NCBI GenBank assembly: GCA_024516155.1 | Contig: JAJJXM010000003.1 | Coordinates: 1,550,001 to 1,614,000, forward strand | From: Pyronema omphalodes | Taxonomy: Eukaryota; Ascomycota; Pezizomycetes; Pezizales; Pyronemataceae | Reading direction: 5' to 3' | Length of the DNA: 64,000 nucleotides | Part shown: one piece after another, positions 11,065 through 20,253 of the stretch | Numbering within the stretch: position 1 is the stretch's first letter | Layout of the letters: each line of letters begins with the position of its first letter | Position numbers and translations under genes: made by a program | The notes under the pieces: model-generated | Told to the model about the DNA's origin: nothing | Database searches by the model: none | The model's input: only the letters and a program-made list of their open reading frames with translations

Positions 11065-12041
11065 AGTCCCTTAGCCATTCGTTCATCACGACGGCGTTGG
11101 TTCTGAGCCTTTTGGGAAGCTGATAGGTCCATGGGGGCCGATCCGTAATTACCACTATTGGTATTCGTTGGGTGGGACGCCGAGCGAGACGGCGTGGAGC
11201 TGGAACGACTGGGGACCGAAGAAACGTGCCGCTTTGTGGTGTTTGAATGAGCTCGAATTCTGTAATCTAGCTTCATACAAAGATCCACAAATTTGGTGAA
11301 GTTCTGAGGTTCTTCGGCTTGGTAAACAAGACTGGTCTGAAGGTCTCGAGAGAGTCCACGCTTCAGAGCAGCCTTCTTTGCGTTTTCGTCGTAGTTCAAG
11401 ATAGCCATTAATCGTTGGAATTCTGCGTAGTATTGGCTAAACTCACGGTTGCCCTGTTGAAGTTTATCCAATTCCGCAGATGCAGTACCAACTTGATCAG
11501 GATCTCCGAAGGCAGCTTCCAGAATTGTAATGAGAGCCTCAACGTCCTTAAGCTTAATCTTATCTGTAAGGACGTAGGGTTGAATTTGATTCTGAGCGTT
11601 GCCTTTGAGATATCCATAAGTATAACGTAGCTTATGTTGATCATCGGTAAAACGGGAGGAGTCTCCGGCGAGCTTGGATCTGACCTTCGAGATGAAGTTC
11701 AAGAGTTCCTTGCGTTCACCAGAGAACTCAGGTGGGTGAGGTAATTCGATGGGACGGGTATTCGGAAGGGGACCGTTCTTCGTAAGGGCTTGTAGGAGTC
11801 GAACGCAGGCGTTGGCGCTTTCGAGATCCCTTTCCAAATCGGTAATTCGTTGAGCGTAGAGGGAGTTGTCCTTTCGAGCTTCTGTGAGTTCGGCTCGGAG
11901 GTCGTCCCTAAGTTGACAGTCTCGTTCGTATTCTTTTACGGCGTTGCCGACCAATTTGATCTTCGTGGGGTCCTGTTCGACCTCTAACCTTTCGGCTTCG
12001 TTGAGGTACAGGGCCACGACAACCTTGTTGTTTTGGTCCAT
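10923..12041 (-). CDS. Element B gag, intact
   Basis: 372 aa. The start is ATG at 12039-12041 (MDQNNKVVVALYL), ten bases downstream of a short upstream ORF. Residues about 20-90 are charged and heptad-like (coiled coil likely). A capsid-like region follows (PPEFSGERKELLNFISKV; NREFSQYYAEFQRLMAIL), then a Ser-rich basic linker, and a CCHC zinc knuckle CLYCGSADHFKNEC near residue 330. The last codons overlap pol by about 140 bases in the -1 frame. The slip heptamer lies two codons before the TAG stop. It should form the particle, and by frameshifting supply Gag-Pol. Confidence 0.92.
   Translation of the reverse strand: MDQNNKVVVALYLNEAERLEVEQDPTKIKLVGNAVKEYERDCQLRDDLRAELTEARKDNSLYAQRITDLERDLESANACVRLLQALTKNGPLPNTRPIELPHPPEFSGERKELLNFISKVRSKLAGDSSRFTDDQHKLRYTYGYLKGNAQNQIQPYVLTDKIKLKDVEALITILEAAFGDPDQVGTASAELDKLQQGNREFSQYYAEFQRLMAILNYDENAKKAALKRGLSRDLQTSLVYQAEEPQNFTKFVDLCMKLDYRIRAHSNTTKRHVSSVPSRSSSTPSRSASHPTNTNSGNYGSAPMDLSASQKAQNQRRRDERMAKGLCLYCGSADHFKNECSTLAANNSRKIRLAAADVLDIPTNPDVDQGKE
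10929..10935 (-). promoter_or_regulatory. -1 ribosomal frameshift slip site, gag-pol of element B
   Basis: On the - strand the gag codons read CAG GGA AAA GAG TAG. G-GGA-AAA fits the X-XXY-YYZ heptamer in the correct phase. A one-base backward slip leads straight into the pol frame (GKRVVHQQPVG). The same heptamer in the same phase is kept in E (22373-22379) and I (62165-62171), and is present in D (36126-36132). It is lost in H (47980-47987). I did not fold the downstream RNA for a stimulatory structure. Confidence 0.75.
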
Positions 12042-12050
12042 TTCAAGGGA

Positions 12051-12221
12051 TTAACGGAGGTGCCAGATGTTGGTTTCGTCGTTATATTGAATTCGAGTTG
12101 CTGCGTATTCGTTTCCGAGTTGTCGAGCAATTTCGATTTCGTCAAGGACGACGGGATTTTCGAGGGAACGGAAGATCGGTAATAGATTGATGAATTCGTA
12201 GAACCAGAGGTTGTGAAGCAT
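12051..12221 (-). CDS. Short ORF (56 aa) upstream of element B gag
   Basis: In the leader between the 5' LTR and gag, ATG at 12219-12221 opens 56 codons (MLHNLWFYEFINLLPIFRSL... to NIWHLR) closed by TAA ten bases before the gag ATG. D keeps the same frame and length at 37247-37417. Two third-position differences that I see between the copies (AAT/AAC and CTC/CTT) are synonymous. It resembles no domain I know. It could be a regulatory upstream ORF controlling gag initiation, or a small protein. Confidence 0.5.
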   Translation of the reverse strand: MLHNLWFYEFINLLPIFRSLENPVVLDEIEIARQLGNEYAATRIQYNDETNIWHLR

Positions 12222-12284
12222 GTAAATCTTGTTGTAATCGAGAGTTGACGGTAGAGCCGGCAGGTCTTGATTACACAGTTATGT

Positions 12285-13423
12285 TGTAACGGCGAACAAG
12301 GGAGAGATAGCTGACGGAGAACCTGAGGGCTCTTCTCAATTATTCACTCTTGAGTTCAATGGATATATCCTTATAATAACTTCAACGTTAGAAACTCTTA
12401 AGCTGTGTCTAGCATCAACTTAAAGACTTTCTGTGTTTAGAAGTTAAGGAAATAAACAAAGATTTCAAGGGACAAAGAGATCCAAAGACGGGGACGAGAA
12501 CGAGGACGTAAACAAAGATTTCGACAAAGTATTTGAATTTGTAAATAAACCAATAACTGTGTAAGGAGAAAAGAAAAACAAAATAAACAAACAAAGAAAC
12601 AATCCTCTTATATACAATTTTTCCTCCTTACACGCCGAGCCACTACTTACAGAATTTTCCCGAAAAATAACTAAGTAAACAACGCGGTCGCGGTTGCGCG
12701 TTCTAGACGCGCTAACGCGTTCGTACCAAATTAGCGTGTTTGCGTGCACAGCCTCGTCGCGCGCTCGTTAGCGTATCTCGCGTGCGCGATAGCGTAACTC
12801 GCGTGCGCGGTAGCGTATTTCGCGTGCGCGCTAGCGTAACCCTAAGCGTAGTCACGCGCGCGCTTCCGTAACCCTAATCGTGCGCGTGCGTCCGTAACCC
12901 TAACCCTAGCTGTGCGCGTACGGTCACAAACCTAACCCTAGTTTGTGTGCGTGCGGGTGCAACCCTAACCCTAGTCACGTGAATCCAGATCAGCTGCGAT
13001 TGGAAAGATGGTGCAATACTGATAAGGTCACATGACTAGATCTTATCTTATCGATAAGATGATCGTGCCCTAGCCCTAGTCACGTGTCCACACATTAGTA
13101 GACCAGTGCGCATGCATACTGATCTACTACTGATTAGAACACGTGACCGATCTTATCTAATCGGATAAGATGATCGGTATACCGTAGGTATGGAATTTCC
13201 GAAAAGGGATCCGAGCAGACCCCTAACCCTGGGGGTAAGTCACGTGACCTTTTTGACAATTTGGGAATTGAGCGTAACCCTAACCCAGGCGAGTGACGAG
13301 TGATGATCGAAGACCGAAGGATAATAGAAATAAATAAACAAACGAGTGCTGGATAATGAAGCGAATGATAATAGGTGAATGAATGACGAGGAGGGGGAAG
13401 GTAATAATTCTCGAGCCGTGACA
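12285..13423 (-). repeat. 5' LTR of element B
   Basis: 1139 bp. It is nearly identical to 6029-7167 across most of its length, but a cluster of differences occurs at about 13086-13290. Part of that cluster (GTGTCCACAC, GCGCATGCAT, TACTACTG, GGTATACCG) matches the LTR at 48428-49507 instead, suggesting gene conversion. It should drive transcription of B leftwards. Confidence 0.95.
12604..12614 (-). promoter_or_regulatory. TATA box of the element B 5' LTR
   Basis: TATATAAGAGG on the - strand, about 810 bases into the LTR and 320 bases before its end. The motif is kept in the D LTR (37800-37810) and other family LTRs, so it is the likely core promoter of the genomic RNA. Confidence 0.5.
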
Positions 13424-13428
13424 CCGAC

Positions 13429-13908
13429 AATGGCAACAAGGATGACGCATCTGCCATCAATGTGGATTCCTCGTCAACCTAACCCAGCACTCCTCTCGAT
13501 GCTGAATCCCCGCGAGAATCCCCGAACTCACCAATTACGACGAAACCCACACGACGCTACCCAACCCTGAAGAACCCAGAAAACCCAACCTCCCTGAATA
13601 CTCTTCTCAGGGTCAAGCTCAACCAACGCATACCCCCGATACGGAACGACCTCCCGAACCAGAGCCCCGGTCACCCTACTATCCTCTAACCCCGCCCCCA
13701 ACGAATTCCCGATCACCGATGAACTCAGGAATCCACTCACCTATCAGACCCAAGAAGCCTCGTCGGAGCCTCGGCCCTGGAAAGGGGGCTAATGTCAAGA
13801 ATCAACAATGACATGCTGATAGGAGCTATGGTTGCGTCAGCAATCGTACGGGTGTTGGGAATCACGGTTACGGTGTGGTACTTGGCTACCCCGGGACGAC
13901 GAGAATAG
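13429..13908 (+). pseudogene. Element A ORF3, distal part, ending inside the 3' LTR
   Basis: After the B insertion the ORF3 frame resumes with QWQQG, a TGA, then RICHQCGFLVN, matching KRLCNVCKFLVN of element C. A Pro-rich stretch follows with stops and a frame change. From 13741 another frame (SLVGASALERGLMS) crosses the polypurine tract into the LTR at 13793 and encodes a hydrophobic tail (VASAIVRVLGITVTVWYLA) ending at TAG 13906-13908. The C counterpart is AVSAWRGRLMS followed by a cleaner hydrophobic tail. The agreement of a tail that lies in LTR DNA suggests that ORF3 normally ends within U3. Confidence 0.55.
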
Positions 13909-14811
13909 CAAAGGAACAAGAAGACGACGGGGGAGAAAAAAGGAAAAAGGAACAACGAGGTCGTGGGGTCAAGGAGGAAAAAGGAACAAGAAGGTCGCCG
14001 GGGAAGAGGTGGAACGAGGTGGGACGAAGGAAAGCGAGATGAAGAAGGACGGAGCTCGGCAAAGCTTCGGTACAGCTTTGGTGAGCTATGGGGAGCTCCG
14101 GAGGACACGGCGAGCAAGGTAGCACAGCTCGGTGGGGCTCAGTGGAGCTTGGTGGAGCTCGGTGAAGCTCGGCCGAGCTGGGTAAAAGAGACGGAAGACG
14201 TTTGGGCAAAGGAGCGGAGGAGGGAGCGACGGGAAGGTGAAGCGCGAAGGTGGATCGAGTACGGAGCTGCATGAGGGCTCGCGTAGGATTAGGAAAGCGC
14301 GGCGCGCGTTTCGGAAGGCGAGGAGAAATAGGAAGAAACCAGGAAAAGGATAGGCCATTATTGATCAGATATATGTTTGTAATGATCATTTGTTAGTTAG
14401 TTAAGCATGGAAAACAAAGGGGCGTGAAGACTTACGGGAATTATGGGAAGCTCCGGGGGTCGGACTGCTGGGCATGAGCCCCTGGGGTTACGAGGAAAAG
14501 GAGGAGATTAATGGATATATAAAGGAGAGGGGAGGAACGCTGTATTTAGTCTTCACGCAATTAATTACTTTTCACCTCAAGTTACCTTGATCACTCAAAG
14601 ATTGTCTGTCCGTGGTCTGAACGAGATCACGCAAAAACCCAGAGCCCCCAACCCTAACCCCTTCCATCACCACCTATCACTTGTCCCCCCCCCAACCGGC
14701 CACGCTACAAAGAGGACAGCCTGCCTACCTTGATAGGTACTGACGACAGAACAGACAAGCCTTTGTGTGTCGCCTACCTCAGATATCGATATCTGCGTGG
14801 CGTACCTAACA
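13793..14811 (+). repeat. 3' LTR of element A
   Basis: 1019 bp, TGTCAAG...CCTAACA, matching 1-942. TATA-like ATATATAAAGG lies at about 14515-14526. GAGCTCGGTGAA-like and GGAACAAGAAGG-like short repeats recur as in the 5' copy. The right end abuts element C LTR sequence at 14812. Confidence 0.94.
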
Positions 14812-15307
14812 GATTCTTTGTTATTTAGATTTACGGCGGTTAGCAAGTTATCTCTTGCTATGTATTGTTTCTGTGCTATTTGGCATTACGGCGGTTAGGA
14901 AGGGAGTTATCTTTTGGTATGTATTGTTCCCTTGTTCTATTATTTGGCATTACGGCGGTTGGCAGTGGTGAGGGATGTTGGTCATGTATTTAGTTATCAC
15001 GGCGGTTAGCATTGGAGTATTCTTTGCAGGCGGAGAATGCTGAGTCACGGGTCATGAAGGAACAAGTATAAGAGGAGGAAATTTGTACTTAGTTTGCTTC
15101 TTCACGCAATCAAGTTTCTATCTACTACAATCCTATCTACAACAGTTTCCTTGTGACATTTCCATCTCTTCTAAATTCACCTGTGATTTCCCAGCAAACC
15201 CTCGCCCATCCCCAACCTCTAAGCCTTCCCCAAGCCGCCGCCGCCCCGCCCTACGCCGAAACCCCGCGCTGCCTGTCGTCAGTAACCCGTGGATACGGAT
15301 TCTGATA
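14812..15307 (+). repeat. 5' LTR of element C (right part)
   Basis: Aligns to about 21440-21941. Two imperfect units of about 65-70 bp carry ACGGCGGTTAGCA and GTTATCTTTTGGTATGTATTG, and further ACGGCGGTT motifs follow. A TATA-like GTATAAGAGG occurs at about 15067. It is followed by the TTTGATTGCGTC candidate primer site at 15308-15319. Confidence 0.9.
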
Positions 15308-15381
15308 TTTGATTGCGTCCTGTGTACGACACCCAACGCGGAACGGAAAGACCGAAAAAAACCCATAAGTAGACGCACACA

Positions 15382-16439
15382 GTGGCGTCCGTTCAGCTAA
15401 AAGAGCTCGGAGAACATATCGAACAAGAACCGACCGGATCGGCAAGCCCAGTGACCCCCGAACAACCATCCAGACCGCAGACCCCCAAATCCCCCGAACT
15501 GCCCCATACCTCCACCGACGACCCTGGGGAAATGGCGACCCCGGCAGGACTAGGACTTGTCACTCCGGTCACAATGACCCAGGAGCAGTTGAACCAGATC
15601 CTCATCCAACTCCATCGACCCACGACAAACAGTAACCCCAAGGTGGAAGGCCCGGAGTTGTACTATGGGGAAAGGACCAAGCTTAGGGCGTTCCTGACGC
15701 AAGGCGAACTGAAGTTCAATTGCAAAGGGAAGAGGTTCGACACCGAACAAAAAAAGGTAAACTATGCGAGCACCCGATGCAGAGGTAACGCTTGGGCATG
15801 GATCGATCCGTCCATCAAGGTCGGGAAAAGCGTATACACAACCTGGGAGACCTTCAAAACTGCTGTCAGCAGGGCTTTCGGGGAAGCTGACCCCAAAGAA
15901 GTAGCAAGAAGAAAGTTCAAGATGATCAGGCAGGGTGCGCAATCCGCCGCTGCATACTGGGCAGAATCTCAGAGAATCAAATCGACCTAACATATAATGA
16001 CGAAACCTACATCGATCAATTCAGTGATGGACTAAACACAGACGTCCAACAACAGTTAGCACTCCTCGACGAAAGACCAACGGACCTCACGGAATTCGCC
16101 AACAAGGCTATAGCATTGGACAACCGACTATTCAATTTCCGAACCCTGAGGACCTGATATGAAGCTCAATTCTATCACCACCCCCACCTTAAGGTGCAGG
16201 GACACGACGCTCAACCCTCCGACCCCGAACCAATGCAATTCGATTCCACTCGTCGACCAAGAGCAAGGGATAGGATTGAGGAGGATAGTCGGAAGCGGAA
16301 TAACGAATGTTTTAACTGTGGGAAGGTGGGACACTACGCTGTGAAGTGCCCAAGTAAGAAATTATACCGAGCGGCGGAAACTACATTAGTAAAAGAAGGA
16401 CGTGGGGAGACGTCAGGACAAGAAAGTCCCCAGGAATAA
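15382..16439 (+). pseudogene. Element C gag, broken
   Basis: The frame from 15382 has no ATG start. It holds a Pro-rich N-terminus (SASPVTPEQPSRPQ, shared with A), a capsid-like region (PELYYGERTKLRAFLTQGEL, RCRGNAWAWID, RAFGEADPKEVARRKFK) and stops at 15990 after a frameshift. The remaining part, about 15985-16439 with a TGA near 16157, ends in a zinc knuckle CFNCGKVGHYAVKC (about 16309-16350) and an acidic/Gln tail. It is the better preserved of the two A/C-family gags. Confidence 0.85.
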
Positions 16440-16510
16440 AAGAAAAGGGTGCATTCCTGGGGCAACTGTCGCCCACCAGTTCAACCACGGCAGGACCGGC
16501 GGATGGAATC

Positions 16511-18823
16511 TTGAGTGTAGGACCATACGGAAGAAACGAAAAGATTATCCTGCGAGTAACGATAATAGGACGAAATGAGAAAGAATACGACACAACGGCG
16601 ATGATCGACTGCGGGGCCATGGAGAATTTTATAGATCGAAAATACGTGAAACAGCAGGGATTGCCCTGCGCGAGAAAATTAACCCCACGAGAAGTTCTCG
16701 CTGTAGAAGGATGGGAATTGGACGGGGGCCCAGTAACACACGATTTCATGGTGACCATGGTTATCAACGACCATAAGGAAGAAATTAGGCTGCACTGTAT
16801 TACCATTGGCAACGCACCCATTATCCTGGGACTGCCTTGGTTGCGGAAACACAATCCCAGCATTGACAGGAAGGAAGGAAGGATTGTCTGCAATTCCGAA
16901 AGATGCGGAAAGAATTGCCTTCCTACCTCACCCCATGCCACGACCGTGCCAGAACGAGGAGCGGAAAAGGAATATAATCGACAGATACATGAGGAAGCGG
17001 AGCACGCCTCTGGTATGGAAGGGCCGGAAGATCTGCTCCTGACTGATGAGGAAGATGAGCCTCGCATCCAAGAAATCTGGGGAGGAAGTATCGAAGAAGA
17101 TGAAGAAGGAGAAGAAGTGGCAGAGTCGGAGGACGAGGATATAGAAAGTGTACAGGGATCTAGGCGCGCGGAATCCACCGAGGACGATCCCGACTCGCCG
17201 CAGTGCGCTTCGCGGCAACCCCCACAAGCGCCAGCCAACCAGGAAGAACTGGGGAACTGGGAACCCGCTGCCGCCAAATCAATTGCGACTGCGCCAGCCA
17301 ACCCGAAAGAACCGGGGACCTGGGAACCCGCTCCCGCCAAATTAATCGCCACTTCCGACAAATTGGAACTCGCTGGTACAATAACCCCAACGGCGAAGAA
17401 CAAACATGATCCTCTCGAAGGAATGATACCAGCCGAATATACAGATTACCTCTCCGTATTCAGGGAAAAAGAGGCGGTAGGGTTACCTCCGCACCGACAT
17501 CATGATCACCAAATTACCTTGATGGAAAGAAAGATTCCGCCGTGCGAACCCCTCCGAACCCTCGACGAGGAACGACTGCGAGTATTGAGGGATTACCTGG
17601 AAGAGAATGAGAGGCGGGGTTGGGTCCGACGGTCGAAGTCTCCGGCAGGAGCCCCAATCCATTCCGTCAAGAAAAAGGATGGTACCCTGCGGTTATGTGT
17701 CGACTACTGACGACTAAACAAAATCACAATAAAGGATCGCACCCCACTCCCGCTGATAGGGGAAGCGTTGGATAGACTCTGCAACGCCAAGATCTATACC
17801 AAGTTGGATGTGCGAGATGCATATCATAACCTCCGAATAGCCACAGGGGATGAATAGAAGACTGCGTTCCGTACCAAGTATGGTTTATACGAATATTTGG
17901 TAATGCCGTTTGGCTTAACAAATGCTCCGGCATCCTTTCAACAATGGATGAATGAAGTTTTAAGTGATTACCTCGACATCTTTTGCATCGCCTATCTCGA
18001 TGACATATTGATTTACTCGGATAATGTGGAGGAGCATCGGAAACACGTCTGCATGGTCCTAGAAAGGTTAAGGGACGTAGGACTCACCCTTAAACCATCA
18101 AAATGTGAATTCCACACGAAAAAGACGGTATACCTGGGATACATCATATCTCCCACGGGGTTGCAAATGGACTCTGAGAAAATCAGGGCGGTTAAGGAAT
18201 GGAAGGAACCGATAAAGGTGAAAGGAGTACAAAGTTTCCTGGGGTTGGCCAATTTCTACCGTCGATTCTTCCGGGATTTCAGCACGATCACCACGCCATT
18301 GACACGATGAACGAAAAAACAGGTACCCTGGGAGTGGAACAACGAGACACAGCGAGCTTTCGAGCAACTCAAGACGGCAATGATATGCCAACCGATCCTG
18401 CAACATTTTGACCCGGATCGGCCACTCACCCTGGAAACAGACGCCTCAGACTATGCCATCGGGGTGGTCTGCTCACAACCTGACGACTCCAATGTACTGC
18501 ACCCCCTTGCCTATTTTTCACGAAAATTAAAAGAAGCAGAGCTCAATTATAACATCCACGATAAAGAGCTCCTGGCAATAGTGGAAGCATTAGACAAATG
18601 GTCTACATACTGGAAATCGACAAAACACAGTATCCGGATACTGTCAGACCATGAAAACTTGGAGTATTGGCAAACGAAGAGGGACCTCAACCTCCGACAG
18701 GCCCGATGGGCGGAACAATTAGCTAACTACGACTTCACCATCACTTATCGACCAGGAAGTTGGCAGGTAAACCCGACATATTGTCCCGAGAGTCAGGGGA
18801 CTCTCCCTGGGAAGGGGAGATGA
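16511..18823 (+). pseudogene. Element C pol: protease, RT, RNase H, broken
   Basis: Protease has TTAMIDCGAMENFID (about 16588-16632). A long acidic linker follows, with a Pro-Ala repeat: two copies of about 66 bases with APAN, GxWEPAxAK (about 17230-17350). RT starts near 17440 with PPHRHHDHQI and SPAGAPIHSVKKKDG, then TGA at 17708-17710 (A has CGG). TAG at 17855-17857 replaces a Trp. The frame is open again from 17897 with [11 protein letters not shown] and catalytic [11 protein letters not shown], to TGA 18308-18310. RNase H is at 18380-18823 ([21 protein letters not shown]). It cannot yield a functional polyprotein. Confidence 0.88.
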
Positions 18824-18949
18824 AGCACCGGCAAAATCGTAGCCGAGTCCTCTTTCCCCAGGACGTTTTTCATGTGAACGGGACACAATTGATAAGACTC
18901 ACCCCGGATACCTCCCTCATTACCGAAATTCGGAGTAATCCGCAAACTT

Positions 18950-20217
18950 CGGGGAGGAATGACCCGACCCAATAAGGTCCCCTTGGGGTTATGTGAGGAA
19001 AGAGACGGGTTACTCCTATACGAGGGATTGATATGGGTCCCTAATGACGACGATCTGAGGTTACAGATCCTATGACAACACCACGATTCCCAAGCCGTGG
19101 GGCATCCGGGGAGGGCAAGAACCTTGGAGTTGGTCAGCCGAAAGTTTTCCTGGCCACAACAATGACAGTATGTGACTCGATATGTCGACTACTGTGATAC
19201 CTGTAGACGTATCAAACCCATTCAGCACGCCCCCTTCGGTCTCTTACGACCATTACAGATTCCAGAAAGACCATGGGAAGCCATCTCCATGGATTTTATC
19301 ACGGGTCCCCCGGAAGATGGGGGAATCAGAATGACATGGGTAATCGTGGATCGCTTGACGAAGATGGCTCACTTCGTGGCATGTAACGACACTATGTGGC
19401 CGAAGGCACTCGCGCACGGGTTCCTCACACATGTGGTACGGGCCCACAGACTCCCCAGCAGCATCACCTCGGACCAGGGGTCCTTCTTCACCTCTCAGTT
19501 CTGGAAGAAGGTTTTGGAGGCAATGGGGACCTCGAGGAACCTGAGTACGGCATTCCACCCATAGTCCGACGGACAGACAGAGAGGTTCAATGCGATCCTT
19601 GAACAGTACCTCAGGGCATACTGTAACTACCAAAAAAACAATTGGAACCAACTCCTTCCTATGCCGGAGTTCAGTTACAACAACTCCCGCTCAGGAACGA
19701 CCAATGTATCCCCCTTCTTCGCGAATTACGGATATCATCCCCGTTTTACCCAACCGCTGGGTGAAGTCACGGAAGGACACCCCGAGGTCTCCAAATATGT
19801 TGGTGCCCTCAACCGACTTCACGAGGATCTAAAAGCAGAGGTCCACTATGCCCAGCCTGCTCATGCAGAACAGGCGAACCGGCATCGACACCCGGAACCG
19901 GTCCTTTGAGGGGGAGATCGGGTCTGGCTGAAGCGGAAGAATGTGGGGACCACCTGACCTTCCAACAAGCTCGTCGCAAGGTATTGGGCCCCTATACCAT
20001 TTTATCTAGGGTAGGGTCGCGAGCTTATAAGCTGGACCTTCCCCCAAACGCAGAAATCTATCCAGTATTTCAGATCTCCCTGCTAGAACCTTCTCAACCC
20101 ACTTCGACTACCATCCCAGGCCATATTCAGCCCCCTCCGCTACCGATTATCCTCGACAACGAGGAAGGGTGGGAAGTTGAAGAGATAGTGGATTCTCGAC
20201 GCCATCACCCAATTCCG
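18950..20217 (+). pseudogene. Element C integrase with chromodomain stump
   Basis: A zinc-finger remnant sits near 19070-19220 (CDTCRRIKP), with a TGA near 19074. The core is open at 19172-19564 with MDFITGPP and SDQGSFFTSQFW; after HP, TAG 19562-19564 precedes SDGQTERFN. The frame continues through 19661-19909 (FSYNNSRSG, FFANYGYHP), TGA at 19907-19909, then GPYTILSRV and PVFQISLLEP. The chromodomain begins GWEVEEIVDSRRHH (about 20167-20208) but lacks the rest: the QYKVKW...FH block of element A is absent. Confidence 0.85.
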
Positions 20218-20253
20218 CCGCCGGTACCCCAACAAACCTGCCCCACAGCTGTA

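Larger units (their letters stand above)
6029..13423 (-). mobile_element. Element B: near-intact Ty3/gypsy chromovirus inserted in A
   Basis: Two 1139-bp LTRs (6029-7167 and 12285-13423) flank gag and pol on the - strand. The target duplication CCGAC lies at 6024-6028 and 13424-13428. The LTR starts TGTCACGG and ends CGTTACA in element orientation. A polypurine tract (AAGAAGGGGGA on the - strand, within 7168-7185) adjoins the 3' LTR. No TGG-type primer-binding site follows the 5' LTR; the leader starts ACATAACTGTG. Only one obvious lesion is seen, a nonsense codon in pol at 7771-7773. Relatives in the window are D, E, F, G, H, I and J. Confidence 0.96.
1..14811 (+). mobile_element. Element A: decayed Ty3/gypsy LTR retrotransposon, split by element B
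   Basis: Two direct copies of one LTR (1-942, cut by the window edge, and 13793-14811) flank gag, protease, reverse transcriptase, RNase H, integrase, chromodomain and ORF3 remnants on the + strand. This PR-RT-RH-IN-chromodomain order is that of a chromovirus-type Ty3/gypsy element. The element is interrupted at 6028/13429 by element B. Its right end lies inside the 5' LTR of element C. A purine-rich tract (about 13778-13790) precedes the 3' LTR start TGTCA. Many nonsense changes and indels make it non-autonomous. The left target duplication is outside the window; the right copy would be GATTC at 14812-14816. Confidence 0.93.
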
